DNA of 47,761 nt from Myxococcales bacterium (GTDB lineage Bacteria > Myxococcota_A > UBA9160 > UBA4427): positions 1 through 47,761 of the forward strand of contig JADFNE010000033.1 in NCBI GenBank assembly GCA_022563535.1, written 5' to 3'. Position 1 is the first letter of the stretch. Every line of letters begins with the position of its first letter. Made by a program: the position numbers and the translations under genes. Below are positions 10,113-18,864 of this stretch, one piece after another. A model generated the notes under the pieces. That model was not told the DNA's origin, ran no database searches, and saw only the letters and a program-made list of their open reading frames with translations.

Positions 10113-10958
10113 ATGACCATCCGATTTGATCGATTGCGAGTACCGGCAACTGCAGGTCCAGGCATACGGCTAGCGCCGCTATTGCTATGGGTGCTGACGA
10201 TCGTGTTTGCCCTCGTACAGACCGGGTGCATGACGGTTGTCGTCGACCCAAGTCTTCCGACAGAAGCCGAAACGCTACTCTTCCAGGCCGAGGCAAGACG
10301 CGATCTGGGAATGGACTACCTGGCCAAGGGGCACAACGCCATCGCCCTGCGCGAGTTGGTTTTTGCGGCCAAGAGCAACCCCAAGGACCCCAAGACCCAG
10401 CTCTGGCTCGGCGAGGGGTACCGCCGGCAGAGACACAACGATAAAGCCCTGGCGGCGATGCTTCGCGCGATCGAACTCAAGCCGGACTACCAGGAGGCGC
10501 ACAACAACCTGTCCGCCTTTTATCTCCAGTTGGAGCGGTACGAAGATGCCATCACCCACGCGCAGATCCTGATCGAGGACCCGCTCTACCCGTGGCCCTG
10601 GACTGCGTATTCGAATCGAGGCCGGGCCGAGCTCAGTCTCGGCCGCATTGACGATGCGCGCGAGAGTCTGCAAATGGCACTCGAGTTTCGCCGCGACTTC
10701 TGGCCGGCTTCGCTCAATCTCGGGATTCTCGAACGCGAGGCCGGAAACACCCTCAAGGCGGTCAAGCATCTTCGGCGGGTAATCAAGCATCCCATCGGCC
10801 ACGGACCGCGAGCCGAGGCGAGCTTTCACGTGGCACAGATTCTCGTTTCCATGGGACGTCGAGAGAAGGCGATGAAGTATTTTGCGGTCACGGTCAGGAC
10901 CGACCCGGAGGGCCCGTGGGCCGAAGAGTCTCGCGACTACTTGAAGGTCCTGCGCTAA
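10113..10958 (+). CDS. TPR lipoprotein-like protein, PilF/PilW/Tgl family candidate
   Basis: Tetratricopeptide protein of 281 residues from ATG 10113, chosen because GGAGGG stands five bases upstream; ATG 10092 and TTG 10077 are alternatives. An N-terminal hydrophobic stretch ends in QTGC, a near but imperfect lipobox (Gln where Leu/Val is usual). At least five TPR-like helical pairs follow, for example AIALRELVFAAKSNPKDP, KALAAMLRAIELKPDY and YEDAITHAQ. In pilus systems such proteins (PilF/PilW, M. xanthus Tgl) help the secretin PilQ assemble in the outer membrane. The pilus genes in the same window agree, but TPR proteins are common and this gene is 12 kb from pilA. Confidence 0.7.
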   Translation: MTIRFDRLRVPATAGPGIRLAPLLLWVLTIVFALVQTGCMTVVVDPSLPTEAETLLFQAEARRDLGMDYLAKGHNAIALRELVFAAKSNPKDPKTQLWLGEGYRRQRHNDKALAAMLRAIELKPDYQEAHNNLSAFYLQLERYEDAITHAQILIEDPLYPWPWTAYSNRGRAELSLGRIDDARESLQMALEFRRDFWPASLNLGILEREAGNTLKAVKHLRRVIKHPIGHGPRAEASFHVAQILVSMGRREKAMKYFAVTVRTDPEGPWAEESRDYLKVLR

Positions 10959-11003
10959 CGACGAATCTCGTGCCGAGAATTTGCTGAAGTCGGTGGAAGC
11001 CGG

Positions 11004-11031
11004 GCAAAGTCGCGCAAAGTCGGGCTAGAAT
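11004..11031 (+). promoter_or_regulatory. Possible promoter with GCAAAGTCG direct repeat and TAGAAT box
   Basis: GCAAAGTCG occurs twice (11004-11012 and 11014-11022) one helical turn apart, followed by TAGAAT at 11026-11031, about 35 bp before the RodZ-like start. The -10 match is fair, but no good -35 is present. The same octamer GCTAGAAT lies upstream of the DUF4384-OmpA gene (39247-39254). Confidence 0.25.
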
Positions 11032-11065
11032 CGACTCGGAAGCGGGCGATCAAGAGCTCGATCGG

Positions 11066-11770
11066 GTGAGAAACGCCAGCGTGGACTTCAGTCCTGACAT
11101 CGAGAACGACCGCGAGCATTGGGACCCCGATGCGGTTCGGGTCGATTCCGTTGACGGTTCCCAAGGCTCGGCAGCGACTCCCAGCATCGGACGCTACCTC
11201 GCGATGCAGAGAGAGCTGCGCGGCATCTCGCGCAAGGAACTCTGCGACCAGACCCACATCCCCCTGCGCTCGCTCGAGAGACTCGAAGCGGGGATCTTCG
11301 ACAGCTTGAATGACGGCTTCGTGCGCGGCTTCGTGCGCACCGTTGCCGACGCTCTGGGCCTCGATCTGGACGACACCCTGGCGCGAATGTCTCGGGAGCC
11401 GACCTCGCCGAAATATTCTCCGCGGGTGCTCGCCGGCGCCGGCCTGATGCGCTTCGGCGCTCTCGTGGCAGGGCTCTTGCTGGTGCTGATCAGCGTCGGA
11501 CTGGTCGGCGTGGCAGTGCAACTCGTGCCTGGACGAGACGATGCATCTCCATTGGTCATGCGCACAGATCCCGTTCGGGCGCTGGCCGAAGCCGGTGGTG
11601 TGTCGAGTTTCAGCGCGACCCAGGCGCTGGTCCAGCCGACCCCGCAGAAGCTTCCCCAGGCGACCTCGGCCCCCGAAGCGTCCGACTTCCCGCAGCTCCT
11701 GCAGACCGGGTTCCGTGGCGCCGCCAGCGGTGAGCCTGTGCGCGCCGATGCGCACACAGCGGAACCCTGA
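11066..11770 (+). CDS. RodZ-like helix-turn-helix membrane protein
   Basis: A protein of 234 residues with a cytoplasmic helix-turn-helix domain (about 40-105) of the HTH_25/RodZ type: IGRYLAMQRELRGIS, then ELCDQTHIPLRSLERLEAG and GFVRGFVRTVADALGL. One transmembrane helix (about 128-150) is followed by a short, low-complexity periplasmic tail of about 80 residues. RodZ links MreB filaments to the inner membrane. Full-length RodZ usually carries a beta-rich C-terminal domain (DUF4115), which is missing here. The GTG start at 11066 is the only good early candidate. recO starts five bases downstream; an HTH - recO - glyRS - ppdK order is familiar to me from Geobacter-type genomes. Confidence 0.75.
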   Translation: MRNASVDFSPDIENDREHWDPDAVRVDSVDGSQGSAATPSIGRYLAMQRELRGISRKELCDQTHIPLRSLERLEAGIFDSLNDGFVRGFVRTVADALGLDLDDTLARMSREPTSPKYSPRVLAGAGLMRFGALVAGLLLVLISVGLVGVAVQLVPGRDDASPLVMRTDPVRALAEAGGVSSFSATQALVQPTPQKLPQATSAPEASDFPQLLQTGFRGAASGEPVRADAHTAEP

Positions 11771-11775
11771 CCCCA

Positions 11776-12576
11776 TTGGCGACTCACAAGACCGAAGCGA
11801 TCCTGCTGCGCTATGTGGATATCGGGGAAACCGATCGCATCGTACATCTGCTGACTCCGGATCTCGGTCGGGTGACGGCGATGGCGAAGAGTGCTCGCAA
11901 GAGTATCAAGCGCTTCCCCGGCACCCTGGATCTGATGAACCATCTCGATGTCGAGCTGCAAATGCGACCTCGGCGCATGACACACATTGGCCGCGCAAAG
12001 CTGATCTCTCCCTTCCTGGCACTTCGCGGCGATCCCGCGCGCTTTGCGCTCGGCTGCTATTTGGTCGAATTGTTGGGGCGGCTCGCGCCCGAGGGCAGCG
12101 CCGGGGGCGATGCCCAGAGACTCTTCGATTTCGCGCTCTCGGCCATGCAGGATCTAGAGACGGTCGTTCCCAATCCGAAACTGCGCCTATTCCTCAAGCT
12201 CGAGAGTCTGAGTGCCCTGGGACTGCGCCCCGAACTGCGCCATTGCGTGCGCTGCGCGGAAGAACTCCGCGGTGCTGGCGTCTTGTCATTTCACCTGGGA
12301 GATGGCGGCGCCCACTGCGAGGGTTGCCGGGGCCAAGAAGGCAATTTTCTGCCTGTCCACCTCGGGACATTGCGTGCGCTCGAACAGGGACTGCGTTTGG
12401 GAATCCAGAAACTGGATCGTCTCGCAATGGGAAAACGTGAGATGCAAGAAGCCGAGGAGCTGATCGGCCGTTTTCATCGCTTTCACGTCGGACTCGAACT
12501 GCACAGCGAGGCGTTCCTTCGCGATGCCTTCTCGCGACCCGGTTCCACAGTTGGGGGTGGCGCAAGACTCGGCTGA
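11776..12576 (+). CDS. recO: DNA repair protein RecO
   Basis: RecO loads RecA on SSB-coated gaps with RecR (RecF pathway). It has 266 residues, close to the family length. The N-terminal OB-fold starts KTEAILLRYVDIGETDRIV, a strong family signature. A helical core follows, with a zinc-finger module at Cys157, Cys160, Cys181 and Cys184 (CVRC and CEGC). The start is a TTG at 11776, since the conserved N-terminus begins right there and no other start codon fits. Five bases separate it from the gene upstream. Confidence 0.93.
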   Translation: MATHKTEAILLRYVDIGETDRIVHLLTPDLGRVTAMAKSARKSIKRFPGTLDLMNHLDVELQMRPRRMTHIGRAKLISPFLALRGDPARFALGCYLVELLGRLAPEGSAGGDAQRLFDFALSAMQDLETVVPNPKLRLFLKLESLSALGLRPELRHCVRCAEELRGAGVLSFHLGDGGAHCEGCRGQEGNFLPVHLGTLRALEQGLRLGIQKLDRLAMGKREMQEAEELIGRFHRFHVGLELHSEAFLRDAFSRPGSTVGGGARLG

Positions 12577-12650
12577 GGGGAATACTCGGCCCCCAAATTA
12601 CCGCCGTAAATCTCGGCTTCAATCGATCGCAAATCAAGGCATTCAATCTT

Positions 12651-14006
12651 ATGACGGACGGGTCCATGTCTACTACTCAGAGTGCGCGCCAACCCGCCGC
12701 GATGGAAAAGTTGGTCTCACTGTGCGCGGCGCGGGGCTTTATCTTTGCGTCGAGCGAGATCTATGGCGGCATCAATGGATTCTGGGATTACGGGCCCTTG
12801 GGGGTCGAACTCAAGAACAATCTCAAGGCGCTGTGGTGGCAGCGAATGGTGCGTGAGCGCAGCGATGTCGTCGGAGTCGACACCTCGATCATTGCCCATC
12901 CCCGCACCTGGGAAGCCTCGGGTCATGCAGACAATTTCAGTGATCCCATGGTGGACTGTCGAGCCTGCAAGAAGCGCTTCCGGGCAGATCAGCTCGACGA
13001 TGCGGGGCCGTGTCCGTCGCGCGAGGGAACTTCCGAGCACGACCTCACTGAAGCAAAGAACTTCAACCTGATGCTCGAGACCCAGATCGGCGCGTCGGAG
13101 GACGGCAGCCAGTCGGCGTACCTGCGTCCCGAAACCTGCCAATCGATATTCACCGACTTCAAACGGGTGCGCGAAGCCGCGCGACAGAAGGTGCCGTTCG
13201 GGATCGCACAGATCGGCAAAGCGTTTCGCAACGAAATCACGCCGCGCAACTTCACTTTTCGCTCGCGAGAATTCGAACAGGCGGAGATGGAATTTTTCTG
13301 CCATCCCAGCGAACGCGAAAAATGGTTCGAGTACTGGCGAGCAGAGCGCCTGCAGTTCCACCGCGATATCGGTCTCGCCGACGACAAGATTCGCAACCGG
13401 ACGCACGAATCCGATGAGCTGGCTCACTACGCCAAGGTCGCCGTCGACGTCGATTTTGAGTTCCCGTTCGGCTGGCAGGAAATCGAAGGGGTACACGATC
13501 GCGGAGACTGGGATCTCTCTCAGCACACGGAGTTCTCGGGCAAAGATTTGGCACTGACCGACGAAACCACAAAAGAGAAGTACACCCCGATGGTGATCGA
13601 AACCTCAATGGGGATCGATCGCACTTGTTTGGCGCTGCTCTGCAACGCACTGGAAGAAGAGGCTCTAGAAGACGGGGAAACCCGGACCGTGATGCGGCTG
13701 CACCCGGCCATTGCACCAATCAAAGCGGCGGTGTTGCCGCTGTCGAAGAAACTCTCAGAAGACGCGCGCAAGGTCGCTGAGAGCCTGCGCAAACACTGGA
13801 ACATCTACTATGACGAATCGGGCAATATAGGCCGACGTTACCGACGACAAGATGAAGTCGGAACTCCGTTCTGCATTACCTACGACTTCGACTCCCAGGA
13901 CGACCAGAAAGTAACCGTCCGCGAGCGCGACTCCATGCGGCAAGATCGGGTGCCGATCGACGGGCTGGTCGGCTACCTGAGCGACTTACTGGGGTTTGCT
14001 ACGTGA
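12651..14006 (+). CDS. glyQS: Glycyl-tRNA synthetase, single-chain homodimeric type
   Basis: Class II synthetase charging tRNA-Gly, of the alpha2 type found in archaea, eukaryotes and some bacteria, not the alpha2beta2 GlyQ/GlyS pair. The 451 residues agree with that class. Visible are the N-terminal SSEIYGGINGFWDYGPLG, the motif 2 region RPETCQSIFTDF and AFRNEITPRNF, the EFEQAEMEFF signature, and the motif 3 region ETSMGIDRT. The C-terminal anticodon-binding domain is about 345-445. A CRAC pair and a later cysteine in the insertion may bind zinc. Starts at ATG 12651 and ATG 12666 are both possible. Its stop overlaps the GTG start of ppdK. Confidence 0.95.
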   Translation: MTDGSMSTTQSARQPAAMEKLVSLCAARGFIFASSEIYGGINGFWDYGPLGVELKNNLKALWWQRMVRERSDVVGVDTSIIAHPRTWEASGHADNFSDPMVDCRACKKRFRADQLDDAGPCPSREGTSEHDLTEAKNFNLMLETQIGASEDGSQSAYLRPETCQSIFTDFKRVREAARQKVPFGIAQIGKAFRNEITPRNFTFRSREFEQAEMEFFCHPSEREKWFEYWRAERLQFHRDIGLADDKIRNRTHESDELAHYAKVAVDVDFEFPFGWQEIEGVHDRGDWDLSQHTEFSGKDLALTDETTKEKYTPMVIETSMGIDRTCLALLCNALEEEALEDGETRTVMRLHPAIAPIKAAVLPLSKKLSEDARKVAESLRKHWNIYYDESGNIGRRYRRQDEVGTPFCITYDFDSQDDQKVTVRERDSMRQDRVPIDGLVGYLSDLLGFAT

Positions 14007-16816
14007 GCGCCAGGAAGAAGAGCAAGAAGAGTGCGACTAAAAAGAAGAGCGCGAAGAAAAAGAAATCCGCAACCAAAAAGAAGAGCGCGAAGAAAAAGAA
14101 ATCAGCCGCCAATACGCGCCGAGCAAAATCATCGGTCCAGCGCGTCTATTCCTTCGGCGATGGCAAGGCGGATGGTTGCGCGGACATGGGCGACCTGCTC
14201 GGGGGGAAGGGGGCCAACCTCGCCGAGATGTCCGCGCTGGGCATTCCGGTGCCGCCCGGCTTCACAATCACGACCGAAGTCTGTGGCGAGTTCAATCGAA
14301 GGGACGGCGTCATCTCGCGCGGGATCCGTGGGGAGATCGTCGCGGCCATTGCCATGGTCGAGCGGAACATCGGCGCCCGCTTTGGCGACGCCGAAAACCC
14401 GCTGCTGATTTCGGTGCGCTCCGGGGCTCGCGCATCGATGCCCGGCATGATGGACACGATTCTCAATCTCGGACTGACGAACGAAACCGTTCTCGGGCTC
14501 GCCGCGCGTGCGAATGAACGCTTTGTCTACGACAGCTATCGACGCTTCATACAGATGTATGGCGATGTGGTGCTGAACGTCCCGCGAGACCGCTTCGAGA
14601 TGCGGATCGACGATACGAAGCACGCCAAGGGAATCGACCTCGACACCGACCTCGATACCGAGGATCTCAAGCGGTTGGTTCGCGACTTTCTGGAGATCGC
14701 CGAAGAGCACACCGGCGAGCCGTTTCCCCAAAATCCGATGGAGCAACTCTGGGGGGCAATCGGTGCGGTCTTCAGCTCCTGGCAGAACCAACGGGCCAAG
14801 ATTTACCGTCGCCTGCACGGCATCTCGGAGGCCTGGGGCACCGCAGTCAACATTCAGGCGATGGTGTTTGGCAATATGGGCGACGACTGCGCGACCGGCG
14901 TGGCGTTTACCCGGGATCCAGCTACCGGCGAGAAGCAATTCTATGGCGAGTATCTCACGAACGCCCAGGGTGAGGACGTCGTAGCCGGTGTCCGGACCCC
15001 TCAGCCGATTAACGAGGCGAGCCGCACCGCGGACACCAGGGACCTCCCGACCCTCGAATTGGAGATGCCCGGCGCCTATCGGGAACTGGTCGGCATCTAC
15101 AAGCGTCTCGAAAAGCACTACCGAGACATGCAGGACATCGAATTCACCATTCAGCAGGGCAAGCTCTGGATGCTTCAAACCCGCACCGGCAAGCGCACGA
15201 CCACCGCGTCGGTGAGAATTGCCGTCGAAATGGCAGAGGAGCGCTTGATCACCCGCAAGCAGGCCATTTCGCGGGTTGATGCCACCTCGCTGGACCAGCT
15301 CTTGCACCCGACCCTGGATCCCGATGCCGTCTGCGATGTCATCGCGCGGGGCTTGCCGGCCTCGCCCGGGGCGGGGGTAGGCGTCGTGATCTTTGACAGC
15401 GAGCGCGCGGACATGCGCACCAAGGCCGGCGAAAAGGTGATCCTGGTCCGGATAGAAACGTCTGCGGAAGACATCGGGGGTATGCACGCATCCGAGGGGG
15501 TCTTGACGGCTCGCGGCGGGATGACCTCCCACGCCGCGGTCGTCGCGCGGGGTATGGGGAAGAGTTGTGTCACCGGTTGTTCGGCACTCGAGATCGACTA
15601 CGACCAACGCCGGATGCGCGTAGGCGAACTCGTCATCAAAGAGGGAGACGTCGTCACGATCGACGGGGGTACCGGTGAACTGATGTTGGGTGAGGTTGCG
15701 ACGGTGACCCCCGAGGTCGGCGAGTCCTTTGCCAAGCTGATGAGTTGGGCAGACAAAGTGCGAAAAATCCGGGTGCGGACCAATGCCGATACCCCTGCAG
15801 ATGCAAGGCTTGCGCGGGAATTCGGTGCCGAGGGAATCGGCCTCTGCCGCACGGAACACATGTTCTTCGAGCCCGATCGAATCCTGCTCGTGCGGGAGAT
15901 GATTCTCGCCCGCAACGTCGAGGAGCGCGCCAAACCCCTCGCAGAGCTGTTGCCCGTGCAGCGCGACGACTTCGCCGAGATCTTCCGAGCCATGGATGGA
16001 CTGCCGGTGACGATCCGTCTGCTCGATCCGCCACTGCACGAATTCCTGCCCCAGAGCGATGCCGCCATCGTGGAGCTCGCCGAAGCGTTGGGAGTCCAGG
16101 TTGCAAAGGTGCGGGCAAATCTCGCGGCACTTCACGAATTCAATCCCATGCTCGGCCACCGGGGATGCCGCCTGGGGGTGACGTATCCGGACATTTACCG
16201 TATGCAGGTGCGTGCCATCACCGAAGCGGCGTGTGTGGTGGAGGCCGAGGGGATCAAGGTGCTCCCCGAGATCATGATCCCATTGGTGAGCCATCACGGA
16301 GAACTCGCCCTGTTGCGCCGCCAGGCCGAGGTCGTAATCGAAGAGGTGCGAAGCCAATTTGCGGGGTCTCGGGTGCGGCCGAGTATTGGCACCATGATCG
16401 AAGTGCCGCGGGCTTGCCTGACGGCCGACGTGATCGCCCGCGAAGCCGACTTCTTCTCCTTTGGCACCAACGATCTCACGCAGATGGGCTATGCGCTTTC
16501 CCGGGACGATTCTGGGAAGTTTTTGCCCGACTACATCGAGGCCGGGATTCTCGAAGACGATCCCTTCGTCTCCGTGGACGAGGAGGGGATCGGGGAGTTG
16601 GTCAAGATGGGGGCCCAAAAGGGCAGGGCGACCAAGCCAAACCTCAAACTGGGGATCTGTGGTGAGCACGGAGGAGACCCCAAGAGCGTGAAGTTCTTCG
16701 CGCGGATCGGTCTGGACTATGTTTCCTGTTCGCCGTTTCGCGTGCCCGCTGCACGGTTGGCGGCCGCCCAGGCGGCGATCGAAGCCATTGACGGCAGCGA
16801 TGGATCGAGGAGCTAG
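14003..16816 (+). CDS. ppdK: Pyruvate, phosphate dikinase with lysine-rich N-terminal tail
   Basis: Interconverts pyruvate + ATP + Pi and PEP + AMP + PPi. The 937 residues are about 45 more than usual. The canonical protein begins near residue 47 (VYSFGDGKADG). In order it has the ATP-grasp nucleotide domain, the phosphohistidine domain with catalytic His510 in GGMTSHAAVVARG, and the C-terminal PEP/pyruvate barrel with EVPRACL and the near-C-terminal GICGEHGGDP. The extra N-terminus is almost only Lys, Ser and Ala, with a 12-residue unit repeated twice. No start codon lies between the tail and the conserved region, and GTG 14003 overlaps the glyQS stop, so the tail seems truly translated. Its role is unknown; nucleic-acid or membrane association is possible. 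Confidence 0.95.
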   Translation: MSARKKSKKSATKKKSAKKKKSATKKKSAKKKKSAANTRRAKSSVQRVYSFGDGKADGCADMGDLLGGKGANLAEMSALGIPVPPGFTITTEVCGEFNRRDGVISRGIRGEIVAAIAMVERNIGARFGDAENPLLISVRSGARASMPGMMDTILNLGLTNETVLGLAARANERFVYDSYRRFIQMYGDVVLNVPRDRFEMRIDDTKHAKGIDLDTDLDTEDLKRLVRDFLEIAEEHTGEPFPQNPMEQLWGAIGAVFSSWQNQRAKIYRRLHGISEAWGTAVNIQAMVFGNMGDDCATGVAFTRDPATGEKQFYGEYLTNAQGEDVVAGVRTPQPINEASRTADTRDLPTLELEMPGAYRELVGIYKRLEKHYRDMQDIEFTIQQGKLWMLQTRTGKRTTTASVRIAVEMAEERLITRKQAISRVDATSLDQLLHPTLDPDAVCDVIARGLPASPGAGVGVVIFDSERADMRTKAGEKVILVRIETSAEDIGGMHASEGVLTARGGMTSHAAVVARGMGKSCVTGCSALEIDYDQRRMRVGELVIKEGDVVTIDGGTGELMLGEVATVTPEVGESFAKLMSWADKVRKIRVRTNADTPADARLAREFGAEGIGLCRTEHMFFEPDRILLVREMILARNVEERAKPLAELLPVQRDDFAEIFRAMDGLPVTIRLLDPPLHEFLPQSDAAIVELAEALGVQVAKVRANLAALHEFNPMLGHRGCRLGVTYPDIYRMQVRAITEAACVVEAEGIKVLPEIMIPLVSHHGELALLRRQAEVVIEEVRSQFAGSRVRPSIGTMIEVPRACLTADVIAREADFFSFGTNDLTQMGYALSRDDSGKFLPDYIEAGILEDDPFVSVDEEGIGELVKMGAQKGRATKPNLKLGICGEHGGDPKSVKFFARIGLDYVSCSPFRVPAARLAAAQAAIEAIDGSDGSRS
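14039..14103 (+). repeat. 29-bp direct repeat (36-bp period) in the ppdK 5' end
   Basis: Identical 29-base copies at 14039-14067 and 14075-14103 encode the repeated 12-residue Lys/Ser/Ala unit of the PPDK tail. It is purine-rich on the coding strand. Copy number could vary by recombination or slippage in frame, since the period is 12 codons. Confidence 0.85.
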
Positions 16817-16823
16817 CGAACTG

Positions 16824-17459
16824 ATGAAGTCGATTCCAAGCGAGGAGATCTCTTCCAGGGTACAGACAACCGCGAGAGCCCGTCGTCGATCTCGGGGCGG
16901 GACCCTCAGCCTGCTGCCGATCATGCTGCTGCTCGGATTCACGATCGGATGTGCGAATTCCAGCCTGTTCGAAGTGTGGCAGAGTCGATTCGAAAGCGAG
17001 CGCCCGCAAACGCCCCTACCGGCGATCGAGATCGTCGTCGCCGAGTTCGAGGCAGATCTTGCCAAGACCGATTTCGAGGACTTCGAACGCCGCTCGCTGA
17101 CCCGCCTGTCGCGGCTGGCCGATATCTTCTACCAGCGGCTCGCGCATCGGCGGGTCAACAGTATCTCGACCTTCCACGATCCAGCGCTGCGGGAGTTCTT
17201 TCACAGCAAGGAAGCGTTTGCCGACTACTACGCCGATCTCGTGCAGGCCCTGGACCTTCAGCATTTCCGAGCCAACCGTCCCCAGCACATCGAATTGTTG
17301 TCCCTTCACGTCGAAGAGGGGGCAGACCGCGTCGTGACCATCGTGGCGTTTCGCGGCGACAATGCCCTGCCACTGCGCTTCTGGTCGGTTGACTACTCCC
17401 GTCGCGACGTTTGGGAATTTGCTGACGATCGCTGGTGGATCATTCCCGGCAAACTCTGA
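16824..17459 (+). CDS. Putative lipoprotein, unknown function
   Basis: A protein of 211 residues. ATG 16824 was chosen because it follows GAGGAG and lies just past the ppdK stop; earlier starts would overlap ppdK. A basic N-terminus (RARRRSR) precedes a hydrophobic segment ending FTIGC, a weak lipobox, so export and possible lipidation are inferred. The mature part is helical (LTRLSRLADIFYQRL) and then carries beta strands with a tryptophan-rich end (WSVDYSRRDVWEF, WWIIPG). The final segment resembles SnoaL/NTF2-like folds in general pattern, but I cannot assign it. It is probably cotranscribed with ppdK. Confidence 0.65.
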   Translation: MKSIPSEEISSRVQTTARARRRSRGGTLSLLPIMLLLGFTIGCANSSLFEVWQSRFESERPQTPLPAIEIVVAEFEADLAKTDFEDFERRSLTRLSRLADIFYQRLAHRRVNSISTFHDPALREFFHSKEAFADYYADLVQALDLQHFRANRPQHIELLSLHVEEGADRVVTIVAFRGDNALPLRFWSVDYSRRDVWEFADDRWWIIPGKL

Positions 17460-17651
17460 GCCTCCGGCTGCTCGCTCCGCAGATCGTGCAAGATGAGCAA
17501 ATCATTGCCTAGAGGCGAGAAATTAATTCCCTCGATGGGAAAACAATTTCTCTTCGGAGCGATCTGATCGAATCGAGGATTCTCCGGGTTACAACAAGAA
17601 AACCGTAACGATTTCAACTACATAAATTATGAATTGCTCACCTCCAGTGAA

Positions 17652-17667
17652 TGGCACGTCGATTGCT
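17652..17667 (+). promoter_or_regulatory. Consensus sigma-54 (RpoN) promoter
   Basis: TGGCACG-TCGA-TTGCT matches the -24/-12 consensus TGGCACG-N4-TTGC(A/T) exactly, with GG (17653-17654) and GC (17665-17666) ten bases apart. Expected RNA start is near 17678, about 515 bases before the sigma-factor start codon. An enhancer-binding activator would be needed; none is encoded in the window. Confidence 0.75.
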
Positions 17668-17681
17668 TTCTGTGTAAGCCA

Positions 17682-17695
17682 GGGGCGTAAGCCCC
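17682..17695 (+). other. GC-rich hairpin with GNRA-type loop near the predicted RNA 5' end
   Basis: GGGGC-GTAA-GCCCC forms a 5-bp stem with a GUAA tetraloop, followed by AACTTTT. It would be the first structure of the sigma-54 transcript. It could stabilise the 5' end, or, given the T-run, terminate early. Confidence 0.5.
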
Positions 17696-18192
17696 AACTT
17701 TTGAAGAGTTCATTGGATTTGAGGAACCGACAGGGAGAGAGTCAACTTCGCCAGACCCCCCGGAGAATCAACCGAAATGGTTGATCTATGTCGACATCGA
17801 TTTCGATATCGATATCGATAGAGCAAGTCCGGGACAAGGAGTCTGGAGCCTTCGAGTGCTGTTGTGTTGATCGATTGATCAGGGGAACACCCTCAGCAAA
17901 CCTCGAAGAGCCATTTTCGCGAAGTTCGTCAAGATCGACATGCGAACCAAGTGCTGTTGCACACGGAAACCGCGGGTCATGCACGAGCGGCAAGCGAAGA
18001 CGCGATACCGACTGCACTCGGACTGTTGATCGTAGGTTGGGCAAGCACGTTGTTCGATCGCAATATGGGTGGCCACACCAGGCCGGTCGACGCGAATCGA
18101 AACGTCTAAAAAAACCCGCTTCATCGATCGCAGGCCGCGACGCAAAATCTCCAGTCATTTTTCAGATCCCGAGAGTAAGCGGGAGTGACATT

Positions 18193-18864
18193 GTGGCGAG
18201 AGTGGCGAGAGTGGCGAGAAGCACGGCTGAAGCGGCGAAGTCCAAGAAGCGCAAAGAATCGAGACCACAGGAACTGCACGGGAGCTCTGAGAAGGAGAAG
18301 AGCTGGGCGTCGGATCGCGAACTCGTCGACGAAATTCTCGGCGGAAACCTCGAACCGTTCAATCTTCTATACGAAGCGTATTTTCCCCGGGTGTTCCGCT
18401 TTGCGATGAAGCGCCTCGGCGATGCGGGCGAAGCGGAAGATGTGACCCAGGAAGTCTTCATCATTCTGTTGAAGGCGCTGCCCTCGTTTCAGGGGCAATC
18501 CTCTCTGTTGGTGTGGATATTCGGCATCACGCGCAACACCGTGAATCGACGCTTCCGCAAGGTGCGCCCGATTCTCCAGCCTCTCGAATCCGGAAGCGCC
18601 CTGGACGTCGCCGGCCCCGAGGCCCCGGCAGACGAGCGGGCCGATGCGCGCCGCATGCTGGTGCGTTGTGACGACATCATCGAGAACGAGCTCACCCCGC
18701 TGCAGCGCCGAATCTTCCACCTCAAGCACTTGAGGCGCCTGTCGATTCGCGCGATTGCCGAGGCGCTCGATAAATCGGAAGACGCGATCAAGGCAAATCT
18801 CTACCGCATGCGCCGGGTGCTCTCGGACGGGACTCCCGGACTCGAGCCGCTGATTCGCGGCTGA
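18193..18864 (+). CDS. ECF-like sigma-70 family RNA polymerase sigma factor (first of two)
   Basis: A protein of 223 residues from GTG 18193, which has GGGAG eight bases upstream; a longer product from ATG 17788 is possible but unlikely. Region 2 (about 50-120) shows FNLLYEAYFPRVFRFA, GEAEDVTQEVF and WIFGITRN. Region 4 (about 165-212) has LTPLQRRIFHLKHLRRLSIR and a KSEDAIKANLYRMRRVL recognition helix. Regions 1 and 3 are missing, as in ECF sigmas. The N-terminus is basic with three repeats of GTGGCGAGA at DNA level. No classical anti-sigma gene follows; a second sigma gene and a small unknown protein do. The upstream sigma-54 promoter suggests a regulatory cascade. Confidence 0.88.
   Translation: MARVARVARSTAEAAKSKKRKESRPQELHGSSEKEKSWASDRELVDEILGGNLEPFNLLYEAYFPRVFRFAMKRLGDAGEAEDVTQEVFIILLKALPSFQGQSSLLVWIFGITRNTVNRRFRKVRPILQPLESGSALDVAGPEAPADERADARRMLVRCDDIIENELTPLQRRIFHLKHLRRLSIRAIAEALDKSEDAIKANLYRMRRVLSDGTPGLEPLIRG

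Larger units (their letters stand above)
17460..18192 (+). other. Long intergenic region / leader of the first sigma-factor gene
   Basis: A 733-bp non-coding stretch. Its first part (17480-17650) is AT-richer. It contains a consensus sigma-54 promoter (17652-17667), a GTAA-loop hairpin (17682-17695) near the expected RNA start, a perfect hairpin ATCAACC/GGTTGAT with a 5-nt loop (17767-17785), and a TCGATA repeat (about 17798-17820). The sigma gene's frame stays open back to ATG 17788. The added 135 codons use ATA and are rich in Cys and Arg, so I read them as leader and not protein. Confidence 0.5.

Noticed and set aside
11066-11770. DNA-binding transcription factor
   Set aside because: The HTH is of RodZ type, followed by a membrane helix, and the gene stands in a recO-glyRS operon. 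A morphogenesis role is more likely.
14129-17065. Long open frame (978 codons) on the minus strand
   Set aside because: It lies fully opposite ppdK, whose motifs and catalytic residues are complete. It is an antisense effect of high GC codon use.
17788-18192. 135-codon N-terminal extension of the first sigma factor
   Set aside because: The segment starts in a TCGATA repeat, uses ATA codons, and is rich in Cys and Arg. GTG 18193 has an RBS and gives the usual ECF length.
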